Source: Marasmitruncus massiliensis
Lineage (GTDB): Bacteria; Bacillota; Clostridia; Oscillospirales; Ruminococcaceae
Length of the DNA: 64,000 bases
Direction: 5' to 3'
Assembly (NCBI RefSeq): GCF_900186535.1
Contig: NZ_FYDE01000005.1
Coordinates: 720,895-784,894, forward strand
The position numbers were made by a program, and so were the translations under genes. Positions 1 through 9,266 of this stretch are shown piece after piece (within the stretch, counting starts at the first letter, position 1; each line of letters begins with the position of its first letter). The notes beneath the pieces are model-generated. The model was not told where the DNA came from. It ran no database searches and saw nothing but the letters and a program-made list of their open reading frames with translations.

Positions 1-25
1 ATACGCAAGAATTAAGGCACATCAT

Positions 26-61
26 TAAAAGATGCGGGCACGACAATTGTTGTGTCCGCAT
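26..61 (-). terminator. Intrinsic terminator after the Ser/Gln-rich gene
   Basis: A hairpin of about 13 bp (arms near 32-44 and 49-61, with G-U pairs, loop AATT) is followed on the minus strand by TTTTAAT. It lies 30 bases past the stop of the minus-strand gene ending at 93. Confidence 0.6.
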
Positions 62-92
62 TTTGACGGTAAAATATGTATGCATCGAACGG

Positions 93-629
93 CTATTCAG
101 CCGACGGTTCTGTCTGCAAAGCGACGTCCTGCGCTTGAAGTACGGAATCTTGCAAGGCCGCGTCTTTTTCCCGCACAAAGATGGAATCATCTTCTGATGC
201 GGATGGCTCCGTTCCCCGTGCCGCCTCAGCGACCGCTCGTTTCATAAGTTCTGTCTGAGCCTGTGCATAGGTAATCGTGCCTTCCTGAACCAGCTCATTG
301 ATCTCATCCTCAGTCAATGAGCTTAGGTCGGTGTAGTCGGATGTGCTGCCGTCGGTTTTCCAGGTGGTTTCTGTGCTGGAAACCGTGGGGCCCTGTGCTG
401 CTGATTTCGCAGCGGCGAGCGCGGCTTTTCCTTCTGCGCTGATTTCAACTGTGTCCAGCCGGGATACAGATTCCTGCTGTGATTTCCCCGCCTGCTGCAC
501 AGAGGAGCTGCTTACGGCCGAAACTTCTTCCGTAGAATTTGCAATATCCGAAGAACTGACCTGCTGCTGGTATAAAAGCTGCTCCAAAGAATAACTGCTG
601 CTGTTGATTGCCTCGATCATGCTGTTCAC
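93..629 (-). CDS. Hypothetical Ser/Gln-rich protein with DTVEIS motif
   Basis: A 178-residue protein I cannot assign. It has no signal peptide or membrane segment and is rich in Ser, Gln, Ala and Glu, so much of it is probably disordered. Two parts look conserved in character: DTVEISAEGKAAL at residues 59-71, and a predicted helical stretch LTEDEINELVQEG followed by QAQTELMKR at 105-131. The first resembles short motifs in clostridial secretion or motility-associated small proteins, but this is only a resemblance. The ATG start has AAGAGGTGA at a good distance upstream. It is a single-gene unit with its own terminator, next to asnB on the same strand and about 2.9 kb from a chemotaxis receptor gene. 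Function unknown. Confidence 0.65.
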   Translation of the reverse strand: MNSMIEAINSSSYSLEQLLYQQQVSSSDIANSTEEVSAVSSSSVQQAGKSQQESVSRLDTVEISAEGKAALAAAKSAAQGPTVSSTETTWKTDGSTSDYTDLSSLTEDEINELVQEGTITYAQAQTELMKRAVAEAARGTEPSASEDDSIFVREKDAALQDSVLQAQDVALQTEPSAE

Positions 630-770
630 CTCTTATTTTCTGTTGTTTTAAAAGAAATGCTGTTGAACGACGCTATTTTATTTAATAATAGGTCACTATT
701 GTGTCACAAGCGTGAAATTTCGGTGAAACTTATCTGAAGCCTGTAACAAATGATGCGTTTTATATACAAT

Positions 771-802
771 AAAAAATACTCCTGCTATTTGAAAAGCAGG
801 AG
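771..802 (-). terminator. Intrinsic terminator of asnB
   Basis: Perfect 8-bp stem CTCCTGCT/AGCAGGAG (779-786 and 95-102 of the same hundred) followed on the minus strand by TATTTTTT, 12 bases beyond the asnB stop. Confidence 0.85.
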
Positions 803-813
803 CATTTTGCGCA

Positions 814-2649
814 TCAGCGGATCTGAATCTGGTAGGTTTTGAGCCAGTAGTTTACCTGCAGGAAATAAGCAATTGTCTGCGGGACGGTCATGAGCTGCCC
901 ATACCAGGGGATTTGATTGCCCGAATGCAGCAGTTCAATCAGTTTTTCCCGCTTGACGAACTGGAACAGCGGTTCCTCAGGATTTTGTATGATTTCTTCC
1001 AAACGTTTGGAAACTGCATTCAGATAGGATGGGTTGTGCGTTTTGGGATAAGGGCTCTTTTTGCGCCAAAGAATCTCATCGGGCAGGAGCCCCTCTGCCG
1101 CCTTGCGAAGCAGTCCCTTTTCATAATTCTGATAATCTTTATATTCCCACGGAACCGAATAGAGATATTCCGCGATCCGGTAATCGCAGAATGGCACACG
1201 GACTTCCAGCCCCGAATACATGCTCATACGGTCTTTCCGGTCGAGCAGCGTCTGCATAAACCAGTTCATATTGAGGTTGATCATAATTTTGCCCATGCGG
1301 TCCTCATACAGGTCTGTGCAGCTCAGATCGGTAGAGCCCGCCGTCATCCTGTATCGGTCGAACACATAGTTCTGTACGTCGACCTGCGCAGCGAACTCGT
1401 CTTTCAGGAAGCCTGCCCGCCAGCTGGTTGACTGCGCCCAGGGGAATCCCTCCGTTTCCCGGATGGTCTTATCCCGATACCAGGGGTATCCTCCGAAAAT
1501 CTCGTCGGCGCATTCACCGGACAGAGCAACGGTACAGTGTTCCTTGATGGATTTGCAGAACAGCAGCAGGGAGGAATCCACATCCGCCATGCCGGGCAGA
1601 TCGCGTGCGTCGACCGCTTCATATAAGGCATCCGCGAGCTCGTCGGTATCAATTACCACATGGTGCGGACGACAGTTTAAATACTTTTCCATAATGCCGA
1701 TGTACTGTGAATCGCTGTTTGGCTGGAATTTGCTGGTTTTAAAATATTTGTCATTGTCTTTATAGTAAACGGAAAAAGTATCAAGCTGCCGCCCTTGCTC
1801 CGCCATGGAACGGGCCGCTATCGAGGAGATGATGCTGGAATCCAGCCCGCCGGACAAAAAAGTCCCGATTGGAACATCGGATACAAGCTGCCGTTTGATG
1901 GCATCTCCGACCAGAAAACGCACCTTTTCCACCGTTTCTTCGAAAGAATCCGTATGCTGCCGGTCAGTCAGATCCCAATATTTCCGGATAGATTTTCCAT
2001 TGGCCGTCACAAATCCGCAGCAGGCGGGGGGCAATTCCTGAATGTTGCAAAAGACCCCGTATCCGGGCGTTCTGCCCGGCCCGATCAGCATGATTTCCGA
2101 AATGGAATGGAGATCAATTTCCGGGCGGACGAGCGGATGCTTCAGGAGGGTTTTGATTTCGGACGCGAATAAGAATTTTCCGCCGATTTCGGCATAAAAG
2201 AACGGTTTGACCCCCATTTTATCCCGCGCGACGAAGAGCCGTTTCTGTTTGCTCTCCCAAACTGCAAACGCGAAGATTCCATTGAACCGGTTGACACAGT
2301 CCTCTCCCCAGGCGATGTATGCTTTGAGCAGCACTTCCGTGTCGGAATGGCTTCGGAAGTTCCAGCCCATTTGCGAAAGTTTCGCACGCACCTCGTCCGT
2401 ATTGTATAATTCTCCATTATAAACAACGGTATAGTCCTCGTTTTCAGTTTGCTCGGTCATCGGCTGCCTGCCGTTTTCAAGATCGATGACACTGAGGCGC
2501 GCGTGCAGCAGAGCGGCGTTTTCCGATAAAAACGTATCGCTCTGGTCGGGCCCCCTGCGCCGCATGGTTGAAAGCATATCCTGATAATAGGTATGACTGC
2601 ATTCCAGCAGATTGTTACAAAAGTCAAGCTCGCCCGCGATTGCGCACAT
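814..2649 (-). CDS. asnB: Asparagine synthase (glutamine-hydrolysing)
   Basis: Makes asparagine from aspartate, glutamine and ATP in the cytoplasm. The 611-residue chain has the usual two parts. The N-terminal class II glutaminase domain begins MCAIAG, so after Met removal Cys is the N-terminal nucleophile; VYNGELYN and SHSDTEV are the glutamine-pocket motifs. The C-terminal synthetase domain carries the PP-loop FLSGGLDSS near residue 260. The start is fixed by the nucleophile rule: ATG at 2649 has GGGAGGGG just upstream, while an in-frame TTG five codons earlier would bury the cysteine. It follows the SLOG gene on the same strand with a strong hairpin between them that abuts its ribosome site, so expression may be attenuated. 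Length is normal for the family. Confidence 0.95.
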   Translation of the reverse strand: MCAIAGELDFCNNLLECSHTYYQDMLSTMRRRGPDQSDTFLSENAALLHARLSVIDLENGRQPMTEQTENEDYTVVYNGELYNTDEVRAKLSQMGWNFRSHSDTEVLLKAYIAWGEDCVNRFNGIFAFAVWESKQKRLFVARDKMGVKPFFYAEIGGKFLFASEIKTLLKHPLVRPEIDLHSISEIMLIGPGRTPGYGVFCNIQELPPACCGFVTANGKSIRKYWDLTDRQHTDSFEETVEKVRFLVGDAIKRQLVSDVPIGTFLSGGLDSSIISSIAARSMAEQGRQLDTFSVYYKDNDKYFKTSKFQPNSDSQYIGIMEKYLNCRPHHVVIDTDELADALYEAVDARDLPGMADVDSSLLLFCKSIKEHCTVALSGECADEIFGGYPWYRDKTIRETEGFPWAQSTSWRAGFLKDEFAAQVDVQNYVFDRYRMTAGSTDLSCTDLYEDRMGKIMINLNMNWFMQTLLDRKDRMSMYSGLEVRVPFCDYRIAEYLYSVPWEYKDYQNYEKGLLRKAAEGLLPDEILWRKKSPYPKTHNPSYLNAVSKRLEEIIQNPEEPLFQFVKREKLIELLHSGNQIPWYGQLMTVPQTIAYFLQVNYWLKTYQIQIR

Positions 2650-2662
2650 GATATCCCCTCCC

Positions 2663-2698
2663 AAAAAATCAGGTGCCCTTCCTTTGGGAAGAACACCT
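2663..2698 (-). terminator. Intrinsic terminator/attenuator directly upstream of asnB ribosome site
   Basis: Twelve-base-pair stem (arms 2687-2698 and 2671-2682, loop of four, two G-U pairs) followed on the minus strand by GATTTTTT. The T-run ends one base before the GGGAGGGG ribosome site of asnB (2655-2662). It can end the SLOG transcript or gate read-through into asnB. The space upstream is about 70 bases, too short for a T-box, and I see no leader peptide. Confidence 0.7.
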
Positions 2699-2767
2699 TT
2701 GTTCCGTTTCTATCCTATGCAAATTGAACCGGAATATTTACAGATGGGAGGACGAACGAAAAATACG

Positions 2768-3334
2768 TCAATACAAATCTCCATTGCAGCCATATGCTTC
2801 AATTCGGATGGGCGTTACCCGGGCGGTATCCGGATGTATGTAGATAATGCCTTTTCCTGCCTCCTTCGCGTCATTGACGATTGCAGTTACAGGGTCCAGC
2901 GTGGTGGTAATTTTTGTGTTATAAACCGCGAGTACGAAGTTGGAATGCTCCACCAGATAGTTGCCGCAGAGCCGGTAGCTGTCCTGAGTCAGTTGTTTCT
3001 GAATATAACAGCTGTCCGTACACTTTTCCAGGATATTAAAATAACGGTCCCGCAGATCCGGTGTCCATTTTGTTGCCTGTTCCTCATAGGGAATTGCGCA
3101 AAACAGCCTGATAGATTTCAGCTTGTCCATCAATGCAATGATTGCTTCCGCTCCCCACATCGGCGGGCCCGTTTCACAGTTTGTGAAAAAATCTGTGACG
3201 CCGTTCTGGTAAAGAATTAGAATCTGGCGGATCATTTCCAGCTTAATTTTGTGGCAAAGAGCATCGTCTTCATCATAGCCGAATCGAAATCTCATGGGGT
3301 GCTGTCCGATTAACGTGCAGGACATGGTGGTCAC
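2768..3334 (-). CDS. SLOG-family protein (YpsA/DUF1273-like)
   Basis: A 188-residue cytoplasmic protein of the DUF1273/YpsA branch of the SLOG superfamily, Rossmann-like proteins thought to bind nucleotides or nucleotide-derived ligands. Features that match are the opening TLIGQHPMRFRFGYDEDD, the glycine-containing MWGAEAI segment, the PYEEQATKW motif and a C-terminal IIYIHPDT strand. The start is best placed at GTG 3334: AAGGAGG lies 9 bases upstream, whereas an ATG at 3343 touches the Shine-Dalgarno and an ATG at 3325 is too far. The exact ligand is unknown. It precedes asnB in the same direction, separated by an attenuator-like hairpin. A functional link to asnB is not established. Confidence 0.8.
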   Translation of the reverse strand: MTTMSCTLIGQHPMRFRFGYDEDDALCHKIKLEMIRQILILYQNGVTDFFTNCETGPPMWGAEAIIALMDKLKSIRLFCAIPYEEQATKWTPDLRDRYFNILEKCTDSCYIQKQLTQDSYRLCGNYLVEHSNFVLAVYNTKITTTLDPVTAIVNDAKEAGKGIIYIHPDTARVTPIRIEAYGCNGDLY

Positions 3335-3465
3335 AAAAATCATCCTCCTTTCTGCTTTACATCCTTTGCTTTCTTTTTAGTTAATTATATACCAATTATG
3401 TATAATTTCCGTGACTTAGTTACAAATAATCTGTGAATGAAGATGTTATTATTTTAGCGGTGTTT

Positions 3466-3500
3466 AAAAAAGGCTCTTTCATAGATGAAAGAGCCTTTTC
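3466..3500 (-). terminator. Intrinsic terminator of the chemotaxis receptor gene
   Basis: Stem AAAAGGCTCTTTC/GAAAGAGCCTTTT with loop ATAGAT and a minus-strand TTTTTTAAA tail, 12 bases past the receptor stop codon. Confidence 0.9.
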
Positions 3501-3511
3501 AAGTGAAATTG

Positions 3512-5287
3512 TCACTCTGCAGAGCCGATACTGTTATCAGCAACAAGGGTATATTTGCCTGGTTGCTTGTCGGCAGAAACGGAATGCTTATCTGCACTTA
3601 TACCGGTATCCGTCCTGGTATGGAGGAGCTTAAATTTGCCGGCCAGTTTTTTGAGTATCTGCGCCTGCCCATCCAGCTCTTCGCTTGCCGCTGCGCTTTC
3701 TTCCGCCGTGGCGGAGTTGTTCTGAACGACCGCCGAAATCTGTTCCACACCAAGTGTAGTCTGAATCACCGCGTCTGCCTGTTGATTGGATGCTTTGGCA
3801 ATTTCATTGACCAGAAGGGAAACATCGCGGGCCTTTGAAACAATTTCGTTCAGAGACTGCGCCGTCTCGTCTGCAATTTGTGTGCCGTTCTTTACCGCGT
3901 GAATCGCGTTTTCAATCAGAAGAGTTGTGTTTTTGGCGGCCTGAGCGCTCTTGCCGGCAAGGTTTCTCACTTCATCCGCAACGACGGCGAACCCTTTGCC
4001 CGCGGCCCCGGCTCTGGCGGCTTCCACCGCAGCATTGAGCGCGAGGATATTGGTCTGGAACGCAATGTCGTCGATCGTCTTAATGATCTTGCCGATCTCG
4101 CCGGAAGTTCCGGAAATGTCGTTCATTGCCTCGACCAGACGGCTCATCTGCTGGTTGCCGTGCTCAATCTCCGCAACGGTTTCCAGCACCATTTTATCCG
4201 ACTGCTGCGCGTTCTGCGCATTTTGCCTGATCTGCCCGGAAATCTCGTTGATCGTGGCGGAAAGTTCTTCGATCGAGCTGGCTTGTTCGGTGCTTCCCTG
4301 GCTGAGTGTCTGCGCTCCGTCCGACACTTGTCCGGACCCGCTTGTGATCTGATCAGAAGTCAGGGCGATTTGGGACAGCGTATCGTTTAGCGCCCGCAGA
4401 ATCCGCTGCATGGAACTTTTGATCGGCGCGAAATCTCCCGCATAGTCGAGATGGATGGTGGGCGTCATATCTCCTTCGGCCATCCTGCCAAGAACTTCAG
4501 AAATATTCGCGACATAGGAGCGGAGGATGGCTACCATTTCCCGTATGCTTCCCGACAGGCTGCCCAACTCATCCTTTGACTGGTAAGAGATGGCCACATT
4601 CAAATCGCCGTTTGCCATTTTGTTTGCCGCCAGTTCGATTTCGTGTATCGGCTTTGTGATACTGCGCACAATATACAGACATACCAGAATAATAAAAATC
4701 AGCGAAACCGCGGAGAGCAGCAACAGCAGAATAAATGCAAATTGCTGCATAGAGCTTCCCTGGGCATAAAAGCCGGATGCATCGTCGGCGCAATCCTGTT
4801 CAATCTGGCTGAGCAAATCCCTTGCGGAAATCAGAACCGGTTCATATTCCTGATTATAAGCCTTCATAGCCTCGTCATTTTGGTTATTTGCCGCAAGCTG
4901 AAAAATTTTCTCTCTGATTGGGGCGGCTTCACCCGTCGTTGTGCTGAAATCTTCAATTAATTGTTTATTACCGGTATAATTTTCCCTCAATACAGCGATT
5001 CCGTCATTTAAGCGATCAATGGCGGCCTGGCATTTGTCAATATAATCTTTGGTGGTTTCAGGGTCTGTGGACGTGCAGGATTTAATTAAATATTTTTCAG
5101 CTTCCTGTATATTGGCACGCATTTGGATGGACTCGGTGGCCACGGTATAGGGGCCATGATAAAATGTTGTAAAGTTCGAGGACAGGATGCCAATACAGAA
5201 GAGCCCTGACACAGCTGAAGCTGCAAATAATAGGATTACGATTCCAAATGTGACAAAAAGCTTTTTCCCAATCTTTAAATTTTTCAC
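3512..5287 (-). CDS. Methyl-accepting chemotaxis protein
   Basis: A 591-residue transmembrane chemoreceptor. In order: a cytoplasmic start, TM1 at about 10-32, an all-helical extracellular sensor of four-helix-bundle type (about 33-182), TM2 at about 183-207, a HAMP linker (about 208-262), and a methyl-accepting signalling domain whose hairpin tip contains [18 protein letters not shown] and [10 protein letters not shown]. The tip binds CheA/CheW. I see no NWETF-type tether at the C terminus. The start is GTG at 5287 with GAGGAA upstream. No che or flagellar genes lie in the window, so it is an orphan receptor here. The ligand cannot be told from sequence. Confidence 0.95.
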   Translation of the reverse strand: MKNLKIGKKLFVTFGIVILLFAASAVSGLFCIGILSSNFTTFYHGPYTVATESIQMRANIQEAEKYLIKSCTSTDPETTKDYIDKCQAAIDRLNDGIAVLRENYTGNKQLIEDFSTTTGEAAPIREKIFQLAANNQNDEAMKAYNQEYEPVLISARDLLSQIEQDCADDASGFYAQGSSMQQFAFILLLLLSAVSLIFIILVCLYIVRSITKPIHEIELAANKMANGDLNVAISYQSKDELGSLSGSIREMVAILRSYVANISEVLGRMAEGDMTPTIHLDYAGDFAPIKSSMQRILRALNDTLSQIALTSDQITSGSGQVSDGAQTLSQGSTEQASSIEELSATINEISGQIRQNAQNAQQSDKMVLETVAEIEHGNQQMSRLVEAMNDISGTSGEIGKIIKTIDDIAFQTNILALNAAVEAARAGAAGKGFAVVADEVRNLAGKSAQAAKNTTLLIENAIHAVKNGTQIADETAQSLNEIVSKARDVSLLVNEIAKASNQQADAVIQTTLGVEQISAVVQNNSATAEESAAASEELDGQAQILKKLAGKFKLLHTRTDTGISADKHSVSADKQPGKYTLVADNSIGSAE

Positions 5288-5738
5288 GTTCGTTCCTCTT
5301 TTCCAATTTCATAGTAGCCTTTCCGGCTGAGTCACATTCAGCATGTCCCACCCCTTGCTTTACGTTGAAAACGGAATTTAGGAATTTGTCAAATGAAACC
5401 GTTTTTGATAGACTTATAAAAATATCATGTAAAAATAGCACGGTCCCTCTTATGGCATTTTATAAATAAAAGTAAGATTTTATATAGAAAACTTTTCTGG
5501 ATTATAGTTCATTTAATAAATTAATTTTTTGGATTTTGGTAATATTATACAGTCTTTATCTTGCCAACATTATATCAGTTTTATTGACATTGATCAACAA
5601 AATTCTAGCTAATATTTGGAAAAATATTTCCAAAACAGGGTAAATATAAGCAATCTGCTTATATAATATTCCGGAATGGAATAAAAAACCAAAAAAATGG
5701 ATTTATCATAGAAAATAGATTCCATCAGGAGGGAATTT
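5288..5738. other. AT-rich intergenic region between divergent genes
   Basis: About 450 bases without a convincing gene, clearly richer in A+T than its surroundings. It must hold promoters for the receptor (minus) and the DUF503 gene (plus). On the plus side, TATAAT at 5662-5667 overlaps a perfect inverted repeat ATAAGCA-ATC-TGCTTAT (5646-5662), a plausible operator. A near-palindrome TTTGGAAA/ATTTCCAAA lies at about 5617-5636. I checked the receptor leader for a cyclic-di-GMP riboswitch core and did not find one. Confidence 0.5.
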
Positions 5739-6020
5739 ATGAGAGTTATAGCCCTGACAATCCGGCTGTATGCGCCATGGGTACACTCGCTGAAAGAAAA
5801 ACGTATGGAGGTCAAAAGTCTGATTGCAAAACTTCAGAACAAATTTCATGTATCCGCTGCGGAAGTTGACGAACAGGACATTCATCAGACAATTGTCATT
5901 GGCATTGCGGCGGTTGCCGTCGGCCAGATGCAGGCGGACAGCATTGCCGATCATCTTTGCAATTACGTAGAGGCGAATACCGAAGCGGAAATTATATCCA
6001 TTCAGAGAGACTTCTATTGA
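5739..6020 (+). CDS. DUF503 (YlxP-like) family protein
   Basis: A 93-residue member of DUF503, the family of Bacillus YlxP, a small ferredoxin-fold protein often found near ribosome maturation genes. The family opening is clear: VIALTIRLYAPWVHSLKEKR, then KLQNKFHVSAAEVDEQD and a C-terminal AEIISIQRDFY. The ATG has AGGAGGG upstream (caggagggaattt). It stands alone here rather than beside infB/rbfA, followed 90 bases later by the CBS gene. The molecular role of the family is not settled. Confidence 0.85.
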   Translation: MRVIALTIRLYAPWVHSLKEKRMEVKSLIAKLQNKFHVSAAEVDEQDIHQTIVIGIAAVAVGQMQADSIADHLCNYVEANTEAEIISIQRDFY

Positions 6021-6109
6021 CTGTTTTTTCTTATGAAAAGCGGAAGGATTTCTATAGAATTTTTTCATAATACCTGCTTCTTCGGGTATGATATCATTGA
6101 GGTGATACT

Positions 6110-6535
6110 ATGAAAGTAAAAGAAATTATGTCCAGAGATGTTGCCTGCTTAAGTTCCGAAGATTCTGTTGAGAAGGCCGCGTTGCTGATGAAGCAATACG
6201 ATGTAGGCTCGATCCCTGTTTGCAGCCAGAAAAAAGTAGTCGGTATTATCACAGACAGGGACCTTGCGCTGAGATGCGTTGCAGTGGGACAAAATACGAA
6301 ACAGCAGAAGGTCAAAGATGTCATGAGCGCGAACCCGGTGACCGGATATCCCGATATGGATGTTCATGAGGCGGCCAATATCATGGGCTCAAGGCAGATT
6401 CGCAGGCTGCCCATTGTTGAAAACGATAGTTTGGTTGGTATCGTCGCCTTGGGCGATATCTCCATGGAGCCCGAGCTTCAGGACAATGCCGAGCAGGCGC
6501 TGAAAAATATTTCTCAGCCAAGCAGTTTTCAGTAA
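6110..6535 (+). CDS. CBS-domain pair protein
   Basis: A 141-residue cytoplasmic protein made of two tandem CBS motifs (about 1-65 and 70-128), which together form one Bateman module that usually binds adenine nucleotides or another ligand. Typical signatures are MSRDVACLSSEDSVEKAA, GSIPVC, GIITDRDLALR and, in the second repeat, MSANPVTGYPDMDVHEAA, RRLPIVENDSLVGIVALGDIS. No catalytic domain is attached, so it is a stand-alone sensor. The ATG is preceded by GAGGTGATACT. A terminator follows. Confidence 0.9.
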   Translation: MKVKEIMSRDVACLSSEDSVEKAALLMKQYDVGSIPVCSQKKVVGIITDRDLALRCVAVGQNTKQQKVKDVMSANPVTGYPDMDVHEAANIMGSRQIRRLPIVENDSLVGIVALGDISMEPELQDNAEQALKNISQPSSFQ

Positions 6536-6553
6536 AAACAATATACAAAGAAC

Positions 6554-6590
6554 AAAACAGCAGGCCGCTTCCGGTCTGCTGTTTTCGCTT
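6554..6590 (+). terminator. Intrinsic terminator after the CBS gene
   Basis: Stem AAACAGCAG(G)CCG/CGG(T)CTGCTGTTT followed by TTTCGCTTT, 19 bases past the stop. Confidence 0.85.
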
Positions 6591-6707
6591 TGTGGGGGTT
6601 ATGTGACTTAATCACTGTATGTAAACCTGTCGGGCGCTATAATGAGAATGAAAATCAGAATTGACATAAATTTAACAAAATCAATTACTGAAAGGTGGCT
6701 GCTTATT

Positions 6708-9137
6708 GTGCGTAAGATACTCATTGTCGGCGGGGTTGCGGGCGGCGCCTCCGCGGCGGCACGTATGCGCAGACTGGATGAACACGCGGAGATTATTCTG
6801 TTTGAGCGGGGGGAATATATTTCATTTGCCAACTGCGGGCTTCCCTATTATATCGGCGGGGAGATTACGGAGCGGTCGGCGCTGACTTTGCAGACTCCCG
6901 AGAGCTTCAACGCGCGTTTTCGGGTGGACGTGCGCGTGCAAAGTGAAGTCCTGTCAATTGACCGCGCGGGCAAAACGGTCTCCGTTCGGAATCTGAAAAC
7001 AGGAGAAGAATATACGGAAAGTTATGACAAGCTGATTCTGTCACCCGGTGCGGCGCCAGTGAAACCGGCGATCACAGGTGTGGACAGCGGCAGAGTTTTC
7101 ACGCTGCGCAATATCCCGGATACTTACCGGATCAAGGACTTTCTGGAAGAAAAGCATCCCAAAACGGCGGTCGTTGTGGGCGGTGGGTATATCGGCGTGG
7201 AAATGGCGGAAAATCTGGTGCACGCCGGAGTAAAAGTGACAATTGTTGAGTTTTCTGATCACCTGATTGCGCCGCTTGACTATGAGATGGCCTGCGATGT
7301 ACATAACCACGTACGGGAAAAGGGTGTAAAGCTGATTCTGGGCGACGGCGTCAAGGCGATTGACGATACCGGCAACGAACTCCTGATTACGCTCGGCTGT
7401 GGTGAAATTTCTGCGGATATGGCCATTCTCTCTGTTGGTGTGCGGCCGGATAGCCTGCTTGCCCGGAAAGCAGGGCTTGAGGTAAACGGACGCGGAGCCA
7501 TTCTCGTGAACGCGCAGATGCGGACCAGCGATTCGGATATCTATGCTGTGGGAGACGCGGTGGAGATCACCGATTTTGTAACGGGCGGACAGGGATATAT
7601 CCCGCTTGCGGGCCCCGCCAATAAACAGGGGCGGATTGCCGCGGACAATATCGCGGGGATTGCAAGTACTTACGGCGGCACGCAGGGCACAGGAATCCTG
7701 AAAGTCTTTGACCTTACGGTCGCAACTACCGGAATCACCGAAGCCAAGGCGCGGCAGGAGGGCCTGCCCTATGAAAAATCCTATACTTATTCCGCTTCCC
7801 ATGCCTCCTATTATCCGGGCGCGGTGAACATGTCGGTAAAGCTGCTGTTTGAAAAGGACGGCGGCAGGATTCTCGGCGCACAGATTGTAGGGTTCGACGG
7901 GGTAGACAAACGAATCGATGTAATTGCCACCGCCATGCGCGCCGGCATGACCGTATATGACCTGACCAAACTCGAATTGGCTTACGCACCGCCGTTTTCT
8001 TCCGCGAAGGACCCTGTCAATATGGCGGGATTTGTCGCTGAAAATGTGCTGGAAGGCAGGGTCAAGCTGTTCCACTGGAATGAGGTGGATACGCTCCCGC
8101 GCGACGGGAGTGTTACGCTTCTGGATGTGCGCACAGCGCCAGAGTTCCGCAACGGCGGTCCCGCCGGATTTGTCAATATTCCGCTTGATGAACTGCGCGC
8201 GCATGTCAGCGAACTGGACAGATCAAAGCCGGTCTATGCGACCTGCCAGATTGGTCTGCGCGGCTATGTGGCGTGCCGCATGCTCAGCCAGCTGGGGTTT
8301 GACTGCTATAACCTTTCCGGCGGCTGCCGCCTCTACAACAGTGTCTTTGGACGACAGGGAATTGTGAGGGAGGATGTTACCATGAACAGCGAGACTATGC
8401 TGCCGACCTCGGCTCCAACCGTCAAAATCAATGCCTGCGGCCTGCAGTGCCCCGGTCCGATTATGAAGCTCGGCGAGGCGGTCAAAAAAGCGGCCGACGG
8501 CGAAATCATCGAAATTCAGACAACAGACCCGGCCTTCTCCGCCGATGTGGAAGCATGGTGCCGCCGGACCGGAAACACCTTTGGAGGGGTCAAAAGCGAA
8601 AAAGGCGTGTATACCGCTTTGGTTAAAAAAGGCGGTGCAAGCGTGTGCGCGGCAGCCGGTTTAAAGGGCGACAAGAAAAACATCATTGTCTTTTCCGGCG
8701 ACCTCGATAAAGCGATCGCATCTTTTATTATCGCAAATGCCGCCGTTTCCATGGGACGTCAGGTATCGATGTTCTTTACCTTCTGGGGGCTGAATATCCT
8801 GCGCCGTCCCGAACGGGTTAAAACCGGCAAGGATTTCATGAGCCGTATGTTCGGGGCGATGATGCCCAGAGGCTCACAGAAGCTGTCCCTTTCCAAGATG
8901 AATATGGGCGGCATGGGCGCGAAGATGATCCGCGGAGTCATGAAGAACAAGCATATCGACAGCCTGGAAGACCTCATCAAAGCATCCCGGCAAAACGGCA
9001 TTGAATTGGTGGCCTGTTCTATGAGCATGGACGTGATGGGCATCAAGAAGGAAGAACTGATCGACGGAGTAAAGCTTGGTGGTGCTGCTGCAATGCTGGC
9101 AAACGCCGAGGAATCGGATATGTCGTTGTTTATCTGA
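6708..9137 (+). CDS. CoA-disulfide-reductase-like flavoenzyme fused to rhodanese, TusA and DsrE domains
   Basis: An 809-residue four-module sulfur-handling enzyme. Residues 1-440 form a pyridine-nucleotide-disulfide oxidoreductase of the CoA-disulfide reductase/NADH oxidase type: FAD motif VGGVAGGASAAA, the single redox cysteine at residue 43 in SFANCGLPYY, NAD motif VVVGGGYIGVE and FAD motif DIYAVGDAVE, then a dimerisation domain. A rhodanese domain (about 445-540) has the persulfide loop TCQIGLRG. A TusA/SirA domain (about 565-640) has CGLQCPGP. The C-terminal DsrE2-like domain (about 650-809) has VACSMSMDVMG. Together they suggest reduction of CoA or protein persulfides with sulfur relay through the downstream domains; the substrate is inferred. 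GTG 6708 is chosen because AAAGGTGG precedes it and it begins at the Rossmann strand. The gene is monocistronic, with a perfect terminator, upstream of cooS. Confidence 0.9.
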   Translation: MRKILIVGGVAGGASAAARMRRLDEHAEIILFERGEYISFANCGLPYYIGGEITERSALTLQTPESFNARFRVDVRVQSEVLSIDRAGKTVSVRNLKTGEEYTESYDKLILSPGAAPVKPAITGVDSGRVFTLRNIPDTYRIKDFLEEKHPKTAVVVGGGYIGVEMAENLVHAGVKVTIVEFSDHLIAPLDYEMACDVHNHVREKGVKLILGDGVKAIDDTGNELLITLGCGEISADMAILSVGVRPDSLLARKAGLEVNGRGAILVNAQMRTSDSDIYAVGDAVEITDFVTGGQGYIPLAGPANKQGRIAADNIAGIASTYGGTQGTGILKVFDLTVATTGITEAKARQEGLPYEKSYTYSASHASYYPGAVNMSVKLLFEKDGGRILGAQIVGFDGVDKRIDVIATAMRAGMTVYDLTKLELAYAPPFSSAKDPVNMAGFVAENVLEGRVKLFHWNEVDTLPRDGSVTLLDVRTAPEFRNGGPAGFVNIPLDELRAHVSELDRSKPVYATCQIGLRGYVACRMLSQLGFDCYNLSGGCRLYNSVFGRQGIVREDVTMNSETMLPTSAPTVKINACGLQCPGPIMKLGEAVKKAADGEIIEIQTTDPAFSADVEAWCRRTGNTFGGVKSEKGVYTALVKKGGASVCAAAGLKGDKKNIIVFSGDLDKAIASFIIANAAVSMGRQVSMFFTFWGLNILRRPERVKTGKDFMSRMFGAMMPRGSQKLSLSKMNMGGMGAKMIRGVMKNKHIDSLEDLIKASRQNGIELVACSMSMDVMGIKKEELIDGVKLGGAAAMLANAEESDMSLFI

Positions 9138-9155
9138 TGTATAAGCGCACTTAAA

Positions 9156-9200
9156 CTATAAAAATCCCGCAGACTGGTCTGCGGGATTTTTATAGTCCGT
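9156..9200 (+). terminator. Perfect long-stem terminator after the flavoenzyme fusion
   Basis: Nineteen-base-pair perfect inverted repeat CTATAAAAATCCCGCAGAC/its complement with a two-base centre (9156-9195), containing an internal T-run. It should act in both directions. Confidence 0.9.
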
Positions 9201-9251
9201 AAATTTGAAGAAACCGTAATGATTACAAGAAATAGGCGCACAATAGATAGC

Positions 9252-9266
9252 ATGAAAAATTTTCAT
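9252..9266. promoter_or_regulatory. Palindrome between the fusion gene and cooS
   Basis: Perfect inverted repeat ATGAAAA-A-TTTTCAT lying three bases before the AAGGAGG ribosome site of cooS. It is a candidate operator or an mRNA structure at the ribosome site; no regulator is assigned. Confidence 0.4.

Noticed and set aside
2699-2767. Possible T-box or amino-acid riboswitch upstream of asnB
   Set aside because: Only about 70 bases separate the hairpin from the SLOG gene; no specifier loop or TGGNACC element.
5288-5460. Possible cyclic-di-GMP riboswitch before the chemotaxis receptor
   Set aside because: The GEMM core sequence and paired stems could not be found.
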